Shown: piece after piece, positions 34,870-44,526 of the stretch | Position numbering within the stretch: position 1 is the first letter of the stretch | How the letters are laid out: each line of letters opens with the position of its first letter | From: Sphaerospermopsis torques-reginae ITEP-024 | GTDB lineage: Bacteria; Cyanobacteriota; Cyanobacteriia; Cyanobacteriales; Nostocaceae | DNA: 64,000 nt | NCBI RefSeq assembly: GCF_019598945.1 | Contig: NZ_CP080598.1 | Location: 1,240,001 to 1,304,000, forward strand | Reading direction: 5' to 3' | Notes under the pieces: generated by a model | What the model saw: the letters and a program-made list of their open reading frames with translations, nothing else | Database searches by the model: none | What the model was told of the DNA's origin: nothing | Translations under genes and position numbers: made by a program

Positions 34870-37659
34870 ATGCTAAAACTATTGTTGGGCGATCCCAACG
34901 CTCGTAAACTAAAAAAATACCAGCCTTACATTACAGAAATTAATCTCTTAGAGGAAGAAATTAAAGCACTCTCGGATGATGAGTTAAGAAGTAAAACTAC
35001 TGAGTTTAAACAACGTCTATCTAAAGGTGAAACCCTTGATGATATTCTGCCAGAGGCTTTTACAGTAGTTAGAGAATCTGCTCGCCGGGTGTTAGGATTG
35101 CGACACTTTGATGTCCAGCTACTCGGTGGTACTATTCTCCATACTGGGCAAATTGCCGAAATGAAAACCGGTGAGGGTAAAACCTTGGTGGCCACCTTAC
35201 CGAGTTATTTAAATGCCCTCACGGGTAAAGGTGTTCACGTTATTACAGTGAACGATTACCTGGCACGTCGGGACGCGGAATGGATGGGACAGGTTCACCG
35301 CTTCTTGGGTTTAAGTGTGGGTCTGATTCAAGCTAACATGAGTCCCACAGAACGGAAGAAAAACTATGACTGTGATATTACTTATGTAACTAACAGTGAA
35401 ATCGGTTTTGACTACCTGCGGGATAATATGGCCACTTCTATGGCTGAGGTGGTGCAGCGTCCGTTTAATTATTGCGTTATTGACGAAGTAGATTCTATTC
35501 TCATTGATGAAGCACGGACACCGCTGATTATTTCTGGTCAGGTAGAAAGACCAACTGCAAAATACCTACAAGCGGCGGAAATTGCTTTCACTCTTAAAAA
35601 AGATGAACATTACGAAGTAGATGAGAAGGCGCGTAATGTACTATTAACTGATGAAGGTTTTGCAGAGGCGGAAAACCTGTTAAATGTAACTGATCTGTTT
35701 GATCCGGAAAATCCTTGGGCGCATTTTGTGTTTAATGCGATTAAGGCTAAAGAATTATTCCTCAAAGACGTGAATTATATTGTCCGTAATGGGGAAGTGG
35801 TGATCGTTGATGAATTTACCGGTCGGGTATTACCGGGACGACGTTGGAGTGATGGTTTACACCAAGCCATTGAAGCTAAAGAACACGTAGATATTCAGCC
35901 AGAAACCCAAACTTTGGCAACTATCACTTATCAAAACCTGTTTTTGCTGTATCCCAAGTTGGGGGGAATGACAGGAACAGCGAAGACGGAAGAGGTAGAA
36001 TTTGAAAAGATTTATAAGTTGGAAGTAACCATTATTCCTACCAACCGGGTGAGAAAACGCCAAGATTTATCGGATATGGTGTTTAAAACGGAAATGGGTA
36101 AATGGCGGGCGATCGCTAGAGAATGTGCGGAAATGCACGAAAATGGTAGACCTGTGTTAGTAGGTACAACCAGCGTGGAAAAATCCGAACTTCTCAGCCG
36201 ACTGCTGAAGGAAATAGATATTCCCCATGAGTTGCTGAACGCTAGACCAGAAAACGTAGAACGGGAAGCGGAAATTATCGCCCAAGCTGGACGCAGAGGG
36301 GCTGTAACTATCGCTACCAACATGGCAGGACGGGGTACAGATATCATCTTGGGTGGTAACTCCGAATATATGGCGCGGTTAAAACTGCGGGAATATTTTA
36401 TGCCCCGGATCGTTAGCCCAGAAGATGAAGATACTTTTGGTCTTCAAAGGGCTTCTGGACTGCCTACCGGTCACGGTGGAGGACAGGGTTTTGTGCCTGG
36501 GAAAAAGGTGAAAACTTGGCGTGCTTCCCCGGAAATTTTCCCCACTCAGATATCAAAGGAAACAGAACAACTGTTAAAAGAAGCGGTGGAAGTGGCGGTA
36601 AAAGCTTACGGTGAAAGAAGTTTACCGGAGTTGGAAGCGGAAGAAAAAATCGCTGTAGCTGCGGAAAAAGCACCGACTGATGATCCTGTGATTCAGAAAT
36701 TGCGGGAAGCTTACCAGCGCATTAAGCATGAGTATGAAGAGTTTACCAGCACTGAGCATGATGACGTGGTAAGTCGTGGCGGTTTGCACGTGATTGGCAC
36801 TGAACGTCATGAATCACGACGCATTGATAACCAGTTGCGCGGACGGGCGGGCAGACAAGGCGACCCTGGTACAACGAGATTTTTCCTGAGTTTAGAGGAT
36901 AACTTGTTAAGGATCTTTGGAGGCGATCGCGTTGCAGGTTTAATGAATGCGTTCCAAGTAGAAGAAGATATGCCTATTGAGTCAGGTATGTTAACCCGCA
37001 GTTTGGAAGGCGCACAGAAGAAAGTTGAAACCTATTACTATGACATCCGTAAACAGGTGTTTGAGTATGACGAAGTAATGAATAACCAACGTCGTGCTAT
37101 TTATGCGGAACGTCGCCGGGTGTTGGAAGGTCAAGACCTCAAAGAACAGGTGATTAAATACGCTGAAAAAACGATGGATGACATCGTTGATTATTACATC
37201 AACCCTGATTTACCTTCGGAAGAATGGGAGTTAGAGAAGTTGGTGGATAAGGTGAAGGAGTTTGTTTACCTGTTGGCGGATATGCAGTCTAGTCAGTTGG
37301 AGGATATGGGAGTTCCAGAAATTAAGGCTTTCCTCCATGAACAAGCGCGGATAGCTTATGATATTAAGGAAGCGCAAATTGATCAGATTCAACCGGGTTT
37401 GATGCGTCAAGCGGAACGGTTTTTTATTCTCCAACGCATAGATACTTTGTGGAGGGAACATTTGCAACAAATGGATGCTTTGCGGGAGTCGGTTGGTTTG
37501 CGTGGTTATGGGCAAAAAGATCCTCTGATTGAGTACAAGAGTGAGGGTTATGAGTTGTTCTTGGATATGATGGTGAATATCCGTAGAGATGTGGTTTATT
37601 CGCTGTTTATGTTCCAGCCTCAGCCACAACCTACGGTGCAGACTTCGGAGATGGTTTAG
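34870..37659 (+). CDS. secA: Preprotein translocase ATPase SecA
   Basis: SecA drives preproteins through SecYEG in plasma and thylakoid membranes. The 929 residues have Walker [12 protein letters not shown] near residue 100, [15 protein letters not shown] near residue 205, the preprotein cross-linking region, [12 protein letters not shown] near residue 480, the [11 protein letters not shown] motif near residue 660 and the C-terminal helical wing. The cyanobacterial insert [16 protein letters not shown] near residue 535 is present. There is no C-terminal cysteine zinc site, as usual in cyanobacteria. It is one gene with its own leader and a hairpin terminator. Confidence 0.98.
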   Translation: MLKLLLGDPNARKLKKYQPYITEINLLEEEIKALSDDELRSKTTEFKQRLSKGETLDDILPEAFTVVRESARRVLGLRHFDVQLLGGTILHTGQIAEMKTGEGKTLVATLPSYLNALTGKGVHVITVNDYLARRDAEWMGQVHRFLGLSVGLIQANMSPTERKKNYDCDITYVTNSEIGFDYLRDNMATSMAEVVQRPFNYCVIDEVDSILIDEARTPLIISGQVERPTAKYLQAAEIAFTLKKDEHYEVDEKARNVLLTDEGFAEAENLLNVTDLFDPENPWAHFVFNAIKAKELFLKDVNYIVRNGEVVIVDEFTGRVLPGRRWSDGLHQAIEAKEHVDIQPETQTLATITYQNLFLLYPKLGGMTGTAKTEEVEFEKIYKLEVTIIPTNRVRKRQDLSDMVFKTEMGKWRAIARECAEMHENGRPVLVGTTSVEKSELLSRLLKEIDIPHELLNARPENVEREAEIIAQAGRRGAVTIATNMAGRGTDIILGGNSEYMARLKLREYFMPRIVSPEDEDTFGLQRASGLPTGHGGGQGFVPGKKVKTWRASPEIFPTQISKETEQLLKEAVEVAVKAYGERSLPELEAEEKIAVAAEKAPTDDPVIQKLREAYQRIKHEYEEFTSTEHDDVVSRGGLHVIGTERHESRRIDNQLRGRAGRQGDPGTTRFFLSLEDNLLRIFGGDRVAGLMNAFQVEEDMPIESGMLTRSLEGAQKKVETYYYDIRKQVFEYDEVMNNQRRAIYAERRRVLEGQDLKEQVIKYAEKTMDDIVDYYINPDLPSEEWELEKLVDKVKEFVYLLADMQSSQLEDMGVPEIKAFLHEQARIAYDIKEAQIDQIQPGLMRQAERFFILQRIDTLWREHLQQMDALRESVGLRGYGQKDPLIEYKSEGYELFLDMMVNIRRDVVYSLFMFQPQPQPTVQTSEMV

Positions 37660-37674
37660 GTTTTTTTCACGCAG

Positions 37675-37713
37675 AGACGCGGAGAGAGAGTTTCTTTCTG
37701 CGTCTTTTGTTTT
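37675..37713 (+). terminator. Probable terminator of secA
   Basis: AGACGC (37675-37680) pairs with GCGTCT (37700-37705), with further AG/CT pairing inside the loop, followed by TTTTGTTTT. It lies 16 bases after the secA stop. Confidence 0.55.
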
Positions 37714-37768
37714 AGGATGATTGAACCACGAAGGCACGAAGGACACGAAGGAAGAGCAGGAAGAATAA

Positions 37769-37883
37769 GGGACTTCCAATTAAAAAAATATTCCACCGTT
37801 TTGCAAGCAGGGGAGCAGGGAGCAGGGGGAGAAACAGTCGTTTTGATTCCAAAATATTGAATAATTTATTTTTTGGAGATCCC
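37769..37883. mobile_element. MITE-like element, family D (GGGACTTCCAA / TTTGGAGATCCC)
   Basis: The ends GGGACTTCCAATTAAA and TTTTTTGGAGATCCC are imperfect inverted repeats with TAA on both sides, 115 bases apart, around a GGGAGCAGGG-type interior. There is no gene. The remainder of the spacer to 38049 is A+T-rich and unremarkable apart from a short dispersed repeat CACGAAGGCACGAAGGACACGAAGG at 37729-37753. Confidence 0.45.
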
Positions 37884-38049
37884 TAAAAAAATATTATATC
37901 TGTTGTAGTATTAAATCTGTTGTAATATTTAAAACTATAGAGGCATTTATATGGAGTATATTTAACCATAAGTATTATTTACAAGGTCGTAAAAATTTGT
38001 CAGTTCTAGCCCACATTCCGCACTTCAAAAAGTAGCATAAGTAAACTAC

Positions 38050-39390
38050 TTCAGGGGGCGACAAGCAAAGTGAAACCAAGACAGGCAAAGGGTTACAGAT
38101 GATAGACTCTCTGAAAAAAGTTGGTGCTTATTGACAATAATGTGAGGTTATTAAGCAGTTATCTAGAGGGTGCAGTTTGATGGTAGAAAAGAATGGTCTC
38201 GTCAAAATAACAAGACCACAAAAATAAATGCTACCATCATTTTATCAAGAAATCCTCGAAAAATACCTGAGCAACAGACAGTTCATCACCCTAAAAATGC
38301 TGGTGTGGGTACTTCAAACACAGAAAGAAGTCAGAATAGAAAGATTGGCTGCTAATCTACCCTTACCAATACAAGAAAATAGCCGTCGTCGTCATATACA
38401 AAGATTTTTGAACTCTAATAAGTTGAGTGTAGTGTTGTTATGGTTTCCAATTATTACAGCCATTTTAGCACGATTCTTTAAACCGCTCTCCCAATTGGTA
38501 ATTGCTATAGACAGAACGCAATGGAAAAACAATAACATTTTGATGGCAAGTGTAATTTATCAAAAAAGAGCATTACCAATATATTGGTGTCTGCTAGATA
38601 AAGAAGGTTGCAGTAACCTCCAGGAACAACAAAAAGTATTACGTCCGGTAATTAGGTTATTGAAAAATTATCAATTAGTCATTATTGGCGATAGGGAATT
38701 TCATGGTGCTGAATTAAGAAAATGGTTACAAGGTCAGGGTTTGAAGTATATCTTCAGACAGAAAAAAGATACCACATTTCAAGAAAAAAGACAAAAATTC
38801 CAACCATTGAGTACAATTCCAATTTATCCGGGAGGTCGGAGATTTTATGAAAATGTTAATCTCACACAGGAGAAAGGTTTTGGTCGTTGTAATTTAGCCG
38901 TTTATTGGAAACGAAAGTATCGCGGTAAGCAAGAATTAGAACCTTGGTATTTATCAACTAATCTCACAGATATATCAACAACTATCAAAATATATAGCCA
39001 ACGTTTTGGGATTGAGGCTATGTTTAAAGATTGTAAAACTGGGGGTTATAATTTAGAAGGTTCTCAGGCTTCTCCTGATAGACTTGTGCGGATAATTTTA
39101 TTGATTGCTTTAGCAATGACTTCTGCATGGTTACAAGGTAAAAAAACTCAATCTCAAAGACAACAATCTTATGTTTGTCGGATGAGTGAACATCAAAGAA
39201 CTAGAAGAAGACATAGTGATTTTTGGATAGGTTTGTATGGTTCTAGTTGGATAGTTTCTATGAATGAGTGTCAAGAATTGGTCTTGGAGATGATGGCGTT
39301 AGTTCGCAATAAGATGCCATTTTATCAGCAGGGTATGAGGGCTGTGATCCTTATCCAGCAACCTCTTTAACTCCTTTGTCGCCCCCTCAA
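38050..39390 (+). mobile_element. IS4-family insertion sequence, copy 1 (1341 bp)
   Basis: The ends are TTCAGGGGGCGACAA and TTGTCGCCCCCTCAA, inverted repeats with one mismatch. It is bordered on both sides by GTAAACTAC (38041-38049 and 39391-39399), a 9-base target duplication of the size usual for IS4-family elements. Copy 2 begins directly after the second GTAAACTAC. The two copies differ only at scattered single bases: one in the left end, one near 38069, one near 38157 and one in the transposase. Confidence 0.9.
38228..39370 (+). CDS. IS4-family transposase, copy 1
   Basis: This 380-residue DDE transposase has the first aspartate in IAIDRTQWK near residue 95, the second in IIGDREFHG near residue 151, and the glutamate in the YREK signature YSQRFGIEAMFKDCK near residue 250. 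The frame is complete. Gln197 here is Arg in copy 2, otherwise the proteins are identical. Confidence 0.9.
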   Translation: MLPSFYQEILEKYLSNRQFITLKMLVWVLQTQKEVRIERLAANLPLPIQENSRRRHIQRFLNSNKLSVVLLWFPIITAILARFFKPLSQLVIAIDRTQWKNNNILMASVIYQKRALPIYWCLLDKEGCSNLQEQQKVLRPVIRLLKNYQLVIIGDREFHGAELRKWLQGQGLKYIFRQKKDTTFQEKRQKFQPLSTIPIYPGGRRFYENVNLTQEKGFGRCNLAVYWKRKYRGKQELEPWYLSTNLTDISTTIKIYSQRFGIEAMFKDCKTGGYNLEGSQASPDRLVRIILLIALAMTSAWLQGKKTQSQRQQSYVCRMSEHQRTRRRHSDFWIGLYGSSWIVSMNECQELVLEMMALVRNKMPFYQQGMRAVILIQQPL

Positions 39391-39399
39391 GTAAACTAC

Positions 39400-40740
39400 T
39401 TGAGGGGGCGACAAGCAAGGTGAAACCAAGACAGGCAAAGGGTTACAGATGATAGACTCTCTGAAAAAAGTTGGTGCTTATTGACAATAATGTGAGGTTA
39501 TTAAGCAGCTATCTAGAGGGTGCAGTTTGATGGTAGAAAAGAATGGTCTCGTCAAAATAACAAGACCACAAAAATAAATGCTACCATCATTTTATCAAGA
39601 AATCCTCGAAAAATACCTGAGCAACAGACAGTTCATCACCCTAAAAATGCTGGTGTGGGTACTTCAAACACAGAAAGAAGTCAGAATAGAAAGATTGGCT
39701 GCTAATCTACCCTTACCAATACAAGAAAATAGCCGTCGTCGTCATATACAAAGATTTTTGAACTCTAATAAGTTGAGTGTAGTGTTGTTATGGTTTCCAA
39801 TTATTACAGCCATTTTAGCACGATTCTTTAAACCGCTCTCCCAATTGGTAATTGCTATAGACAGAACGCAATGGAAAAACAATAACATTTTGATGGCAAG
39901 TGTAATTTATCAAAAAAGAGCATTACCAATATATTGGTGTCTGCTAGATAAAGAAGGTTGCAGTAACCTCCAGGAACAACAAAAAGTATTACGTCCGGTA
40001 ATTAGGTTATTGAAAAATTATCAATTAGTCATTATTGGCGATAGGGAATTTCATGGTGCTGAATTAAGAAAATGGTTACAAGGTCAGGGTTTGAAGTATA
40101 TCTTCAGACAGAAAAAAGATACCACATTTCGAGAAAAAAGACAAAAATTCCAACCATTGAGTACAATTCCAATTTATCCGGGAGGTCGGAGATTTTATGA
40201 AAATGTTAATCTCACACAGGAGAAAGGTTTTGGTCGTTGTAATTTAGCCGTTTATTGGAAACGAAAGTATCGCGGTAAGCAAGAATTAGAACCTTGGTAT
40301 TTATCAACTAATCTCACAGATATATCAACAACTATCAAAATATATAGCCAACGTTTTGGGATTGAGGCTATGTTTAAAGATTGTAAAACTGGGGGTTATA
40401 ATTTAGAAGGTTCTCAGGCTTCTCCTGATAGACTTGTGCGGATAATTTTATTGATTGCTTTAGCAATGACTTCTGCATGGTTACAAGGTAAAAAAACTCA
40501 ATCTCAAAGACAACAATCTTATGTTTGTCGGATGAGTGAACATCAAAGAACTAGAAGAAGACATAGTGATTTTTGGATAGGTTTGTATGGTTCTAGTTGG
40601 ATAGTTTCTATGAATGAGTGTCAAGAATTGGTCTTGGAGATGATGGCGTTAGTTCGCAATAAGATGCCATTTTATCAGCAGGGTATGAGGGCTGTGATCC
40701 TTATCCAGCAACCTCTTTAACTCCTTTGTCGCCCCCTCAA
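39400..40740 (+). mobile_element. IS4-family insertion sequence, copy 2 (1341 bp)
   Basis: It has the perfect inverted ends TTGAGGGGGCGACAA / TTGTCGCCCCCTCAA. Its left neighbour is the 9-base GTAAACTAC shared with copy 1, but its right neighbour is TATTTGATA, so it lacks a target duplication of its own. The period between copies is exactly 1350 bases (IS plus 9). Confidence 0.9.
39578..40720 (+). CDS. IS4-family transposase, copy 2
   Basis: This 380-residue DDE transposase is identical to copy 1 except Arg197 in place of Gln. The catalytic Asp, Asp and Glu and the YREK motif are intact, so both copies could supply active enzyme. The near identity points to a very recent duplication. Confidence 0.9.
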   Translation: MLPSFYQEILEKYLSNRQFITLKMLVWVLQTQKEVRIERLAANLPLPIQENSRRRHIQRFLNSNKLSVVLLWFPIITAILARFFKPLSQLVIAIDRTQWKNNNILMASVIYQKRALPIYWCLLDKEGCSNLQEQQKVLRPVIRLLKNYQLVIIGDREFHGAELRKWLQGQGLKYIFRQKKDTTFREKRQKFQPLSTIPIYPGGRRFYENVNLTQEKGFGRCNLAVYWKRKYRGKQELEPWYLSTNLTDISTTIKIYSQRFGIEAMFKDCKTGGYNLEGSQASPDRLVRIILLIALAMTSAWLQGKKTQSQRQQSYVCRMSEHQRTRRRHSDFWIGLYGSSWIVSMNECQELVLEMMALVRNKMPFYQQGMRAVILIQQPL

Positions 40741-40986
40741 TATTTGATATATGATGAGAGACTTTTAAAACATCCAGCAGAACCAAAACCCCAATTTTGA
40801 CTACATTATTCCATTTCCTCGATATCTCGTAATACTGCCTTTATCATTGCTCTAAAATTACCATAGAAAAAATCTCAGGGTTTGGTCAAACATTTTTTCA
40901 GGTTTTCAATGATTCTGAAAAATGCTCAACTTTTCCTCCTGACTTTTGTAGGGTTTGACCATTACCAAACCCCTAAGACGGCCAAA
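40741..40986. other. Rearranged junction: MITE end plus a 25-base copy of potB
   Basis: Right of the IS pair, 40738-40775 is the reverse complement of the left end of MITE family B (12981-13018). It is followed at once by AGCAGAACCAAAACCCCAAT and five more bases (40776-40800), an exact copy of 41068-41092 inside potB. Further on, TAGGGTTTGACC and GGTCAAACATT form partial inverted repeats. No gene is visible. It is a mosaic left by several rearrangements at the end of the potA-potD-potB operon. Confidence 0.6.
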
Positions 40987-41907
40987 TTATTTTTGGGGTG
41001 TTACCTCACCAAATTTAATCACCAAGGCGAGCGCAATACTCACTACTAAAATTAAAGTCATACTTAAAGCAGAACCAAAACCCCAATTTTGAGTAGCACC
41101 AAGAAACTGATTATAAACCAACCTTGCAGCAGTCATACTAGAAGCACCACCCAATAATTCTGGATCAATAAAATCTCCCAATGCTGTAATCAATACCAAC
41201 AAAGAACCAGCAGCAATACCGGGAAAAACTTGCGGTACTGTCACTCTCAAAAAAGTTTGTACTGGGTTTGCACCCAAATCAGCAGCAGCTTCTAATAAAC
41301 GTCGATCTAATTTTTCTAAAGAAGCATACAATACTAAAACCATGTAAGGTAATAAACTGTAACTCATGCCAATTAAAACTGCTGGAGTCCGGTTCAACAA
41401 TTCCAAAGCTGGTAAACCTATACTGGTAAGTAAACTATTTAATAATCCAGTAGGACGGAGAATAGTAATCCAAGCATAAGAACGTAGTAAAGAAGAAGTC
41501 CATAAAGGCAAAATAAAGCCTAATAATAATAAATTTCGCCAGCGTTTTGGTGACATTTGAGCAATCCAATAAGCCACCGGAAAACCCACAATTAAACAAA
41601 TAATTGTTGTGTTAACTGCCAAAAACAGGGAGTTGAAAATGACTCGTAAATAAAGCGGTTCTAAAATACGAATATAGTTATCAATACCATTAGGATTGAC
41701 AAGATCACCTGGTCGGATATCCTTAACTAAACTCAATTGTAAAATTATTAATGTGGGCAGCAACAATAAGAGTAATAACCAAATACCCGATGGTGCAAGT
41801 AAGGATAAAGGAGGCAACCATTGGAAAGGATGACGATATAATTGTGGTGGTTTTTTAGCAATATTGCTAGGGGATGCTACGGGAGATTTAGGAAGTTGAA
41901 TAGACAC
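40987..41907 (-). CDS. potB: Polyamine-type ABC transporter permease PotB
   Basis: This 306-residue inner-membrane permease has about six membrane segments. The conserved cytoplasmic loop that docks to the ATPase is EAAADLGANPVQTFLRVTVPQV near residue 215, and LPLWTSSLLRSYAW near residue 135 is typical of PotB/PotH. With PotA and PotD it would import spermidine or putrescine. Such importers normally use two different permeases; PotC is not found in this window. A 127-base spacer carrying an STRR array separates it from potD. Confidence 0.88.
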   Translation of the reverse strand: MSIQLPKSPVASPSNIAKKPPQLYRHPFQWLPPLSLLAPSGIWLLLLLLLPTLIILQLSLVKDIRPGDLVNPNGIDNYIRILEPLYLRVIFNSLFLAVNTTIICLIVGFPVAYWIAQMSPKRWRNLLLLGFILPLWTSSLLRSYAWITILRPTGLLNSLLTSIGLPALELLNRTPAVLIGMSYSLLPYMVLVLYASLEKLDRRLLEAAADLGANPVQTFLRVTVPQVFPGIAAGSLLVLITALGDFIDPELLGGASSMTAARLVYNQFLGATQNWGFGSALSMTLILVVSIALALVIKFGEVTPQK

Positions 41908-41970
41908 AGCCTGATACCAATTTTTAGATTTTAGATTTTCTATCTTATTTCTATCTTATCTGTTTGGGCT

Positions 41971-42000
41971 GGTAATTGGTAATTGGTAATTGGTAATTGG
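41971..42000. repeat. STRR array TTGGTAA between potD and potB
   Basis: Four TTGGTAA units lie in the middle of the pot operon, in the potD-potB gap. It could affect message stability between the two genes. Confidence 0.8.
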
Positions 42001-42034
42001 AACAAATCAATTAACAGCCATTATTTTAGGTAGC

Positions 42035-43144
42035 TTACGCCAGTAATTGAGTCCAATATCGCTCATAAACTGCTTCAAAATCACCTACAGGAGTGAGGCG
42101 TTCACATTTGTTTAAAATTGATTCAGGAGGAAATAAGCTAGTATTATTTTGAATTTCTTTTGGTAATTGTTCAAATCCTGCACGATTAGGAGTAGCAATT
42201 TTCAATCTTTTGCTGATTTCGGCAGCTACATCAGGTTGCAGAAGGAAGTTAATCCAACTATAAGCACCAGGAATATTAGGCGCTGTTTTGGGAATAACAA
42301 TAGTATCTGTCCAGAGAGAAGAACCACTGCGAGGAATTACATATTTAAGTTTAGGATTTTCCTTGGATATCTTCACGCCATCGGCAGAATAACACATAGC
42401 TAATAATAAATCTCCTGCCAGAATTTGGTTTTGCCAAGCATCAGTATCAAAAGCAGCGATCGCTGGTTTTAATGACCGCAATTTTTCATAAGCTGCGTGA
42501 ATTTCTGTGGCATTTTGCGAATTATAAGAATAACCGAGCATTTTTAATGTTGCTCCTATCACCTCCCGCACATCATTTAATAAAGTCATTCGCTTATAAA
42601 GTTGCTGTTGATTTTGCCAAAGATACTCCCAATCTTCAGGGGGAGTTTTCAGCTTTTCCGAGTTATAGATGAATCCCGTTGTTCCCCAATTAAAAGGTAA
42701 ACTATAACGGTTATTCGGGTCATAAGTAGGATTCTGAAATTGAGGAAATAAATTTTCTAACCCTATTAAACGCTCGTGATTAATTTCTGCTAATAATTTT
42801 TTTTCTACCATCTTCTGTACCATATAATCAGATGGATAGATAACGCTATAACGAGCACCTCCTCCAGTTTGGAATTTAGCCAGCATCACATCGTTAGAAT
42901 CAAACACATCTGCCAAAACTTTGATGCCGGTTTGGGTAGTAAAGATAGATAGTAATTCTTGATCAGTATATTGACTCCATGTATATAGATACAATTCATC
43001 ACTTTTACTTTTCCCAGAAACTGAACCAGTATAATTATTGGCGCTGACATTAGCTAATCTCCAGCCACAACTACTTAAAGACAAGCTAGAAAGCAACACC
43101 ATTTTTTTGATAAATTCCCTTCTCCTGGTTATTTTCATCATCAT
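42035..43144 (-). CDS. potD: Polyamine-binding lipoprotein PotD
   Basis: This 369-residue solute-binding protein starts with basic residues (KITRRREFIKK) and a hydrophobic stretch ending in the lipobox LSSC (Cys26), so it should be a lipoprotein. The segments ELYLYTWSQYTDQELLSIF and SVIYPSDYMVQKM, and LPFNWGTTGFIYN near residue 150, are typical of PotD/PotF. It binds the substrate outside the membrane and hands it to the permease. It lies three bases after potA, so the two are cotranscribed. Confidence 0.9.
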   Translation of the reverse strand: MMMKITRRREFIKKMVLLSSLSLSSCGWRLANVSANNYTGSVSGKSKSDELYLYTWSQYTDQELLSIFTTQTGIKVLADVFDSNDVMLAKFQTGGGARYSVIYPSDYMVQKMVEKKLLAEINHERLIGLENLFPQFQNPTYDPNNRYSLPFNWGTTGFIYNSEKLKTPPEDWEYLWQNQQQLYKRMTLLNDVREVIGATLKMLGYSYNSQNATEIHAAYEKLRSLKPAIAAFDTDAWQNQILAGDLLLAMCYSADGVKISKENPKLKYVIPRSGSSLWTDTIVIPKTAPNIPGAYSWINFLLQPDVAAEISKRLKIATPNRAGFEQLPKEIQNNTSLFPPESILNKCERLTPVGDFEAVYERYWTQLLA

Positions 43145-43147
43145 GGT

Positions 43148-44296
43148 TTATTGTTGATTCACCTTTGATGTTTGACTAATAGCTAAACAGTCAGTTTCTG
43201 CCCACCAAATGTAAATAGGTCTGTTCCTGTCCGGTAAACTACCAAAGGTGTTAGGTTGTAAAACATTAACATTAATGCCATTGGCTAATTCCACGACATA
43301 ATTAACATGAGTACCCAAATACATAACATTAACTAACCGACCTTCAAAGCAGTTTGTGGGTAGATTGGGATGATAAAGGGAAATCTGAATTTTCTCAGGA
43401 CGCACACTTAAAACTACCGCCTGTAATAATTCCCAGGGTGTATCTTTTGTACGAGAAGCAACAATAGAAAATCCGGTTTTAGTCAAAACTTTAACATACT
43501 CGGCATCAATAGTAGTAATTTCGCCGCTAAATAAATTGGTATCACCAATAAAATCCGCAACAAAAGCAGTTTGCGGACGTTCGTAAATGGCGCTAGGAGT
43601 ACCAACTTGTTCAATTTTGCCCTGATTCATCACTGCAATTCGATCAGATAAACTGAGTGCTTCCTCCTGATCGTGAGTCACCATAATAAAAGTCAATCCT
43701 AACTCTTTATGGATGTTGCATAACTCAACCTGCATTTCCTTCCGCAGTTTTAAATCTAAAGCTCCCAAAGGTTCATCTAAGAGTAAAACAGCGGGACGGT
43801 TAACCAAAGCTCTAGCTAAAGCAACTCGTTGTTGTTGACCACCAGAAAGCTGAAAAGGAAAGCGCGATCGCAAACTTTCCATTTTCACCAGTTTTAAAGC
43901 TTCCGTTACCCTGCTATTAATTTCTGATGGAGATAATTTTTTTAACCGCAGTCCAAAAGCAATGTTTTCCCACACATTCAAGTGATTAAACAGAGCATAG
44001 CTTTGAAATACAGTATTCACAGGTCTTTGGTAAGGAGGTACATGAGTCATTGACTTTCCTTGAATCAACAACTTACCTGCATCAACTCTTTCAAAGCCAG
44101 CAATTAACCGTAAGATGGTTGTCTTACCACAACCAGAAGGTCCTAAAATACTAAAGAACTCTCCCTGTCTCACATCTAAGTCCACACCATGTACTGCTGG
44201 TTCTTGGTTGAAAAACTTGAAGACGTTCCGCAGTTCAACATCCAGTGGCTGAAAATTAGTTACACCCCTCTGAGTTTGCATCACAGTTTGAGCCAT
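43148..44296 (-). CDS. potA: Polyamine ABC transporter ATP-binding protein PotA
   Basis: This 382-residue ABC ATPase has Walker [10 protein letters not shown] near residue 53, signature [15 protein letters not shown] near residue 150, Walker [13 protein letters not shown] near residue 172 and the switch histidine in VTHDQEEA. The C-terminal 120 residues form a TOBE regulatory domain (SVRPEKIQI). The gene is first of the operon and starts with MAQTVMQTQ. It energises import with PotD and PotB. Confidence 0.93.
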   Translation of the reverse strand: MAQTVMQTQRGVTNFQPLDVELRNVFKFFNQEPAVHGVDLDVRQGEFFSILGPSGCGKTTILRLIAGFERVDAGKLLIQGKSMTHVPPYQRPVNTVFQSYALFNHLNVWENIAFGLRLKKLSPSEINSRVTEALKLVKMESLRSRFPFQLSGGQQQRVALARALVNRPAVLLLDEPLGALDLKLRKEMQVELCNIHKELGLTFIMVTHDQEEALSLSDRIAVMNQGKIEQVGTPSAIYERPQTAFVADFIGDTNLFSGEITTIDAEYVKVLTKTGFSIVASRTKDTPWELLQAVVLSVRPEKIQISLYHPNLPTNCFEGRLVNVMYLGTHVNYVVELANGINVNVLQPNTFGSLPDRNRPIYIWWAETDCLAISQTSKVNQQ

Positions 44297-44340
44297 AGTC
44301 TTCAGTAGAATGCCTTGATTTTGTGAAACCTGGTTAGCTA

Positions 44341-44363
44341 TGTAGGCTATGAAATAGACTACA
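44341..44363 (-). promoter_or_regulatory. Palindrome upstream of potA
   Basis: TGTAG-G-CTAT-GAA-ATAG-A-CTACA is an almost perfect inverted repeat 45-67 bases upstream of the potA ATG. Its size and place suit an operator or a leader hairpin. No matching regulator can be named. Confidence 0.35.
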
Positions 44364-44526
44364 AATCAGACTTTTGTTTATTGTATCTGGCAACAACACC
44401 CTTGTTAAAAATATACTTATTAAAAATATAAACCCAATACTTGCCATTGTTTTGAACTCGATGCCGGATAGCGACTAAAAGCATTGTTTACAGATAATAT
44501 AAATTTCATACTTCCTTATTAATCTT

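Noticed and set aside
37231-37779. A 182-residue frame on the minus strand opposite the end of secA
   Set aside because: It is antisense to strongly conserved secA codons and its sequence is a complement artefact with no family character.
38170-38355. A 61-residue frame overlapping the start of the IS transposase (and its twin at 39520)
   Set aside because: It is out of frame with the transposase, begins in the IS leader, and has no resemblance to a regulator or frameshift partner; the transposase frame is complete on its own.
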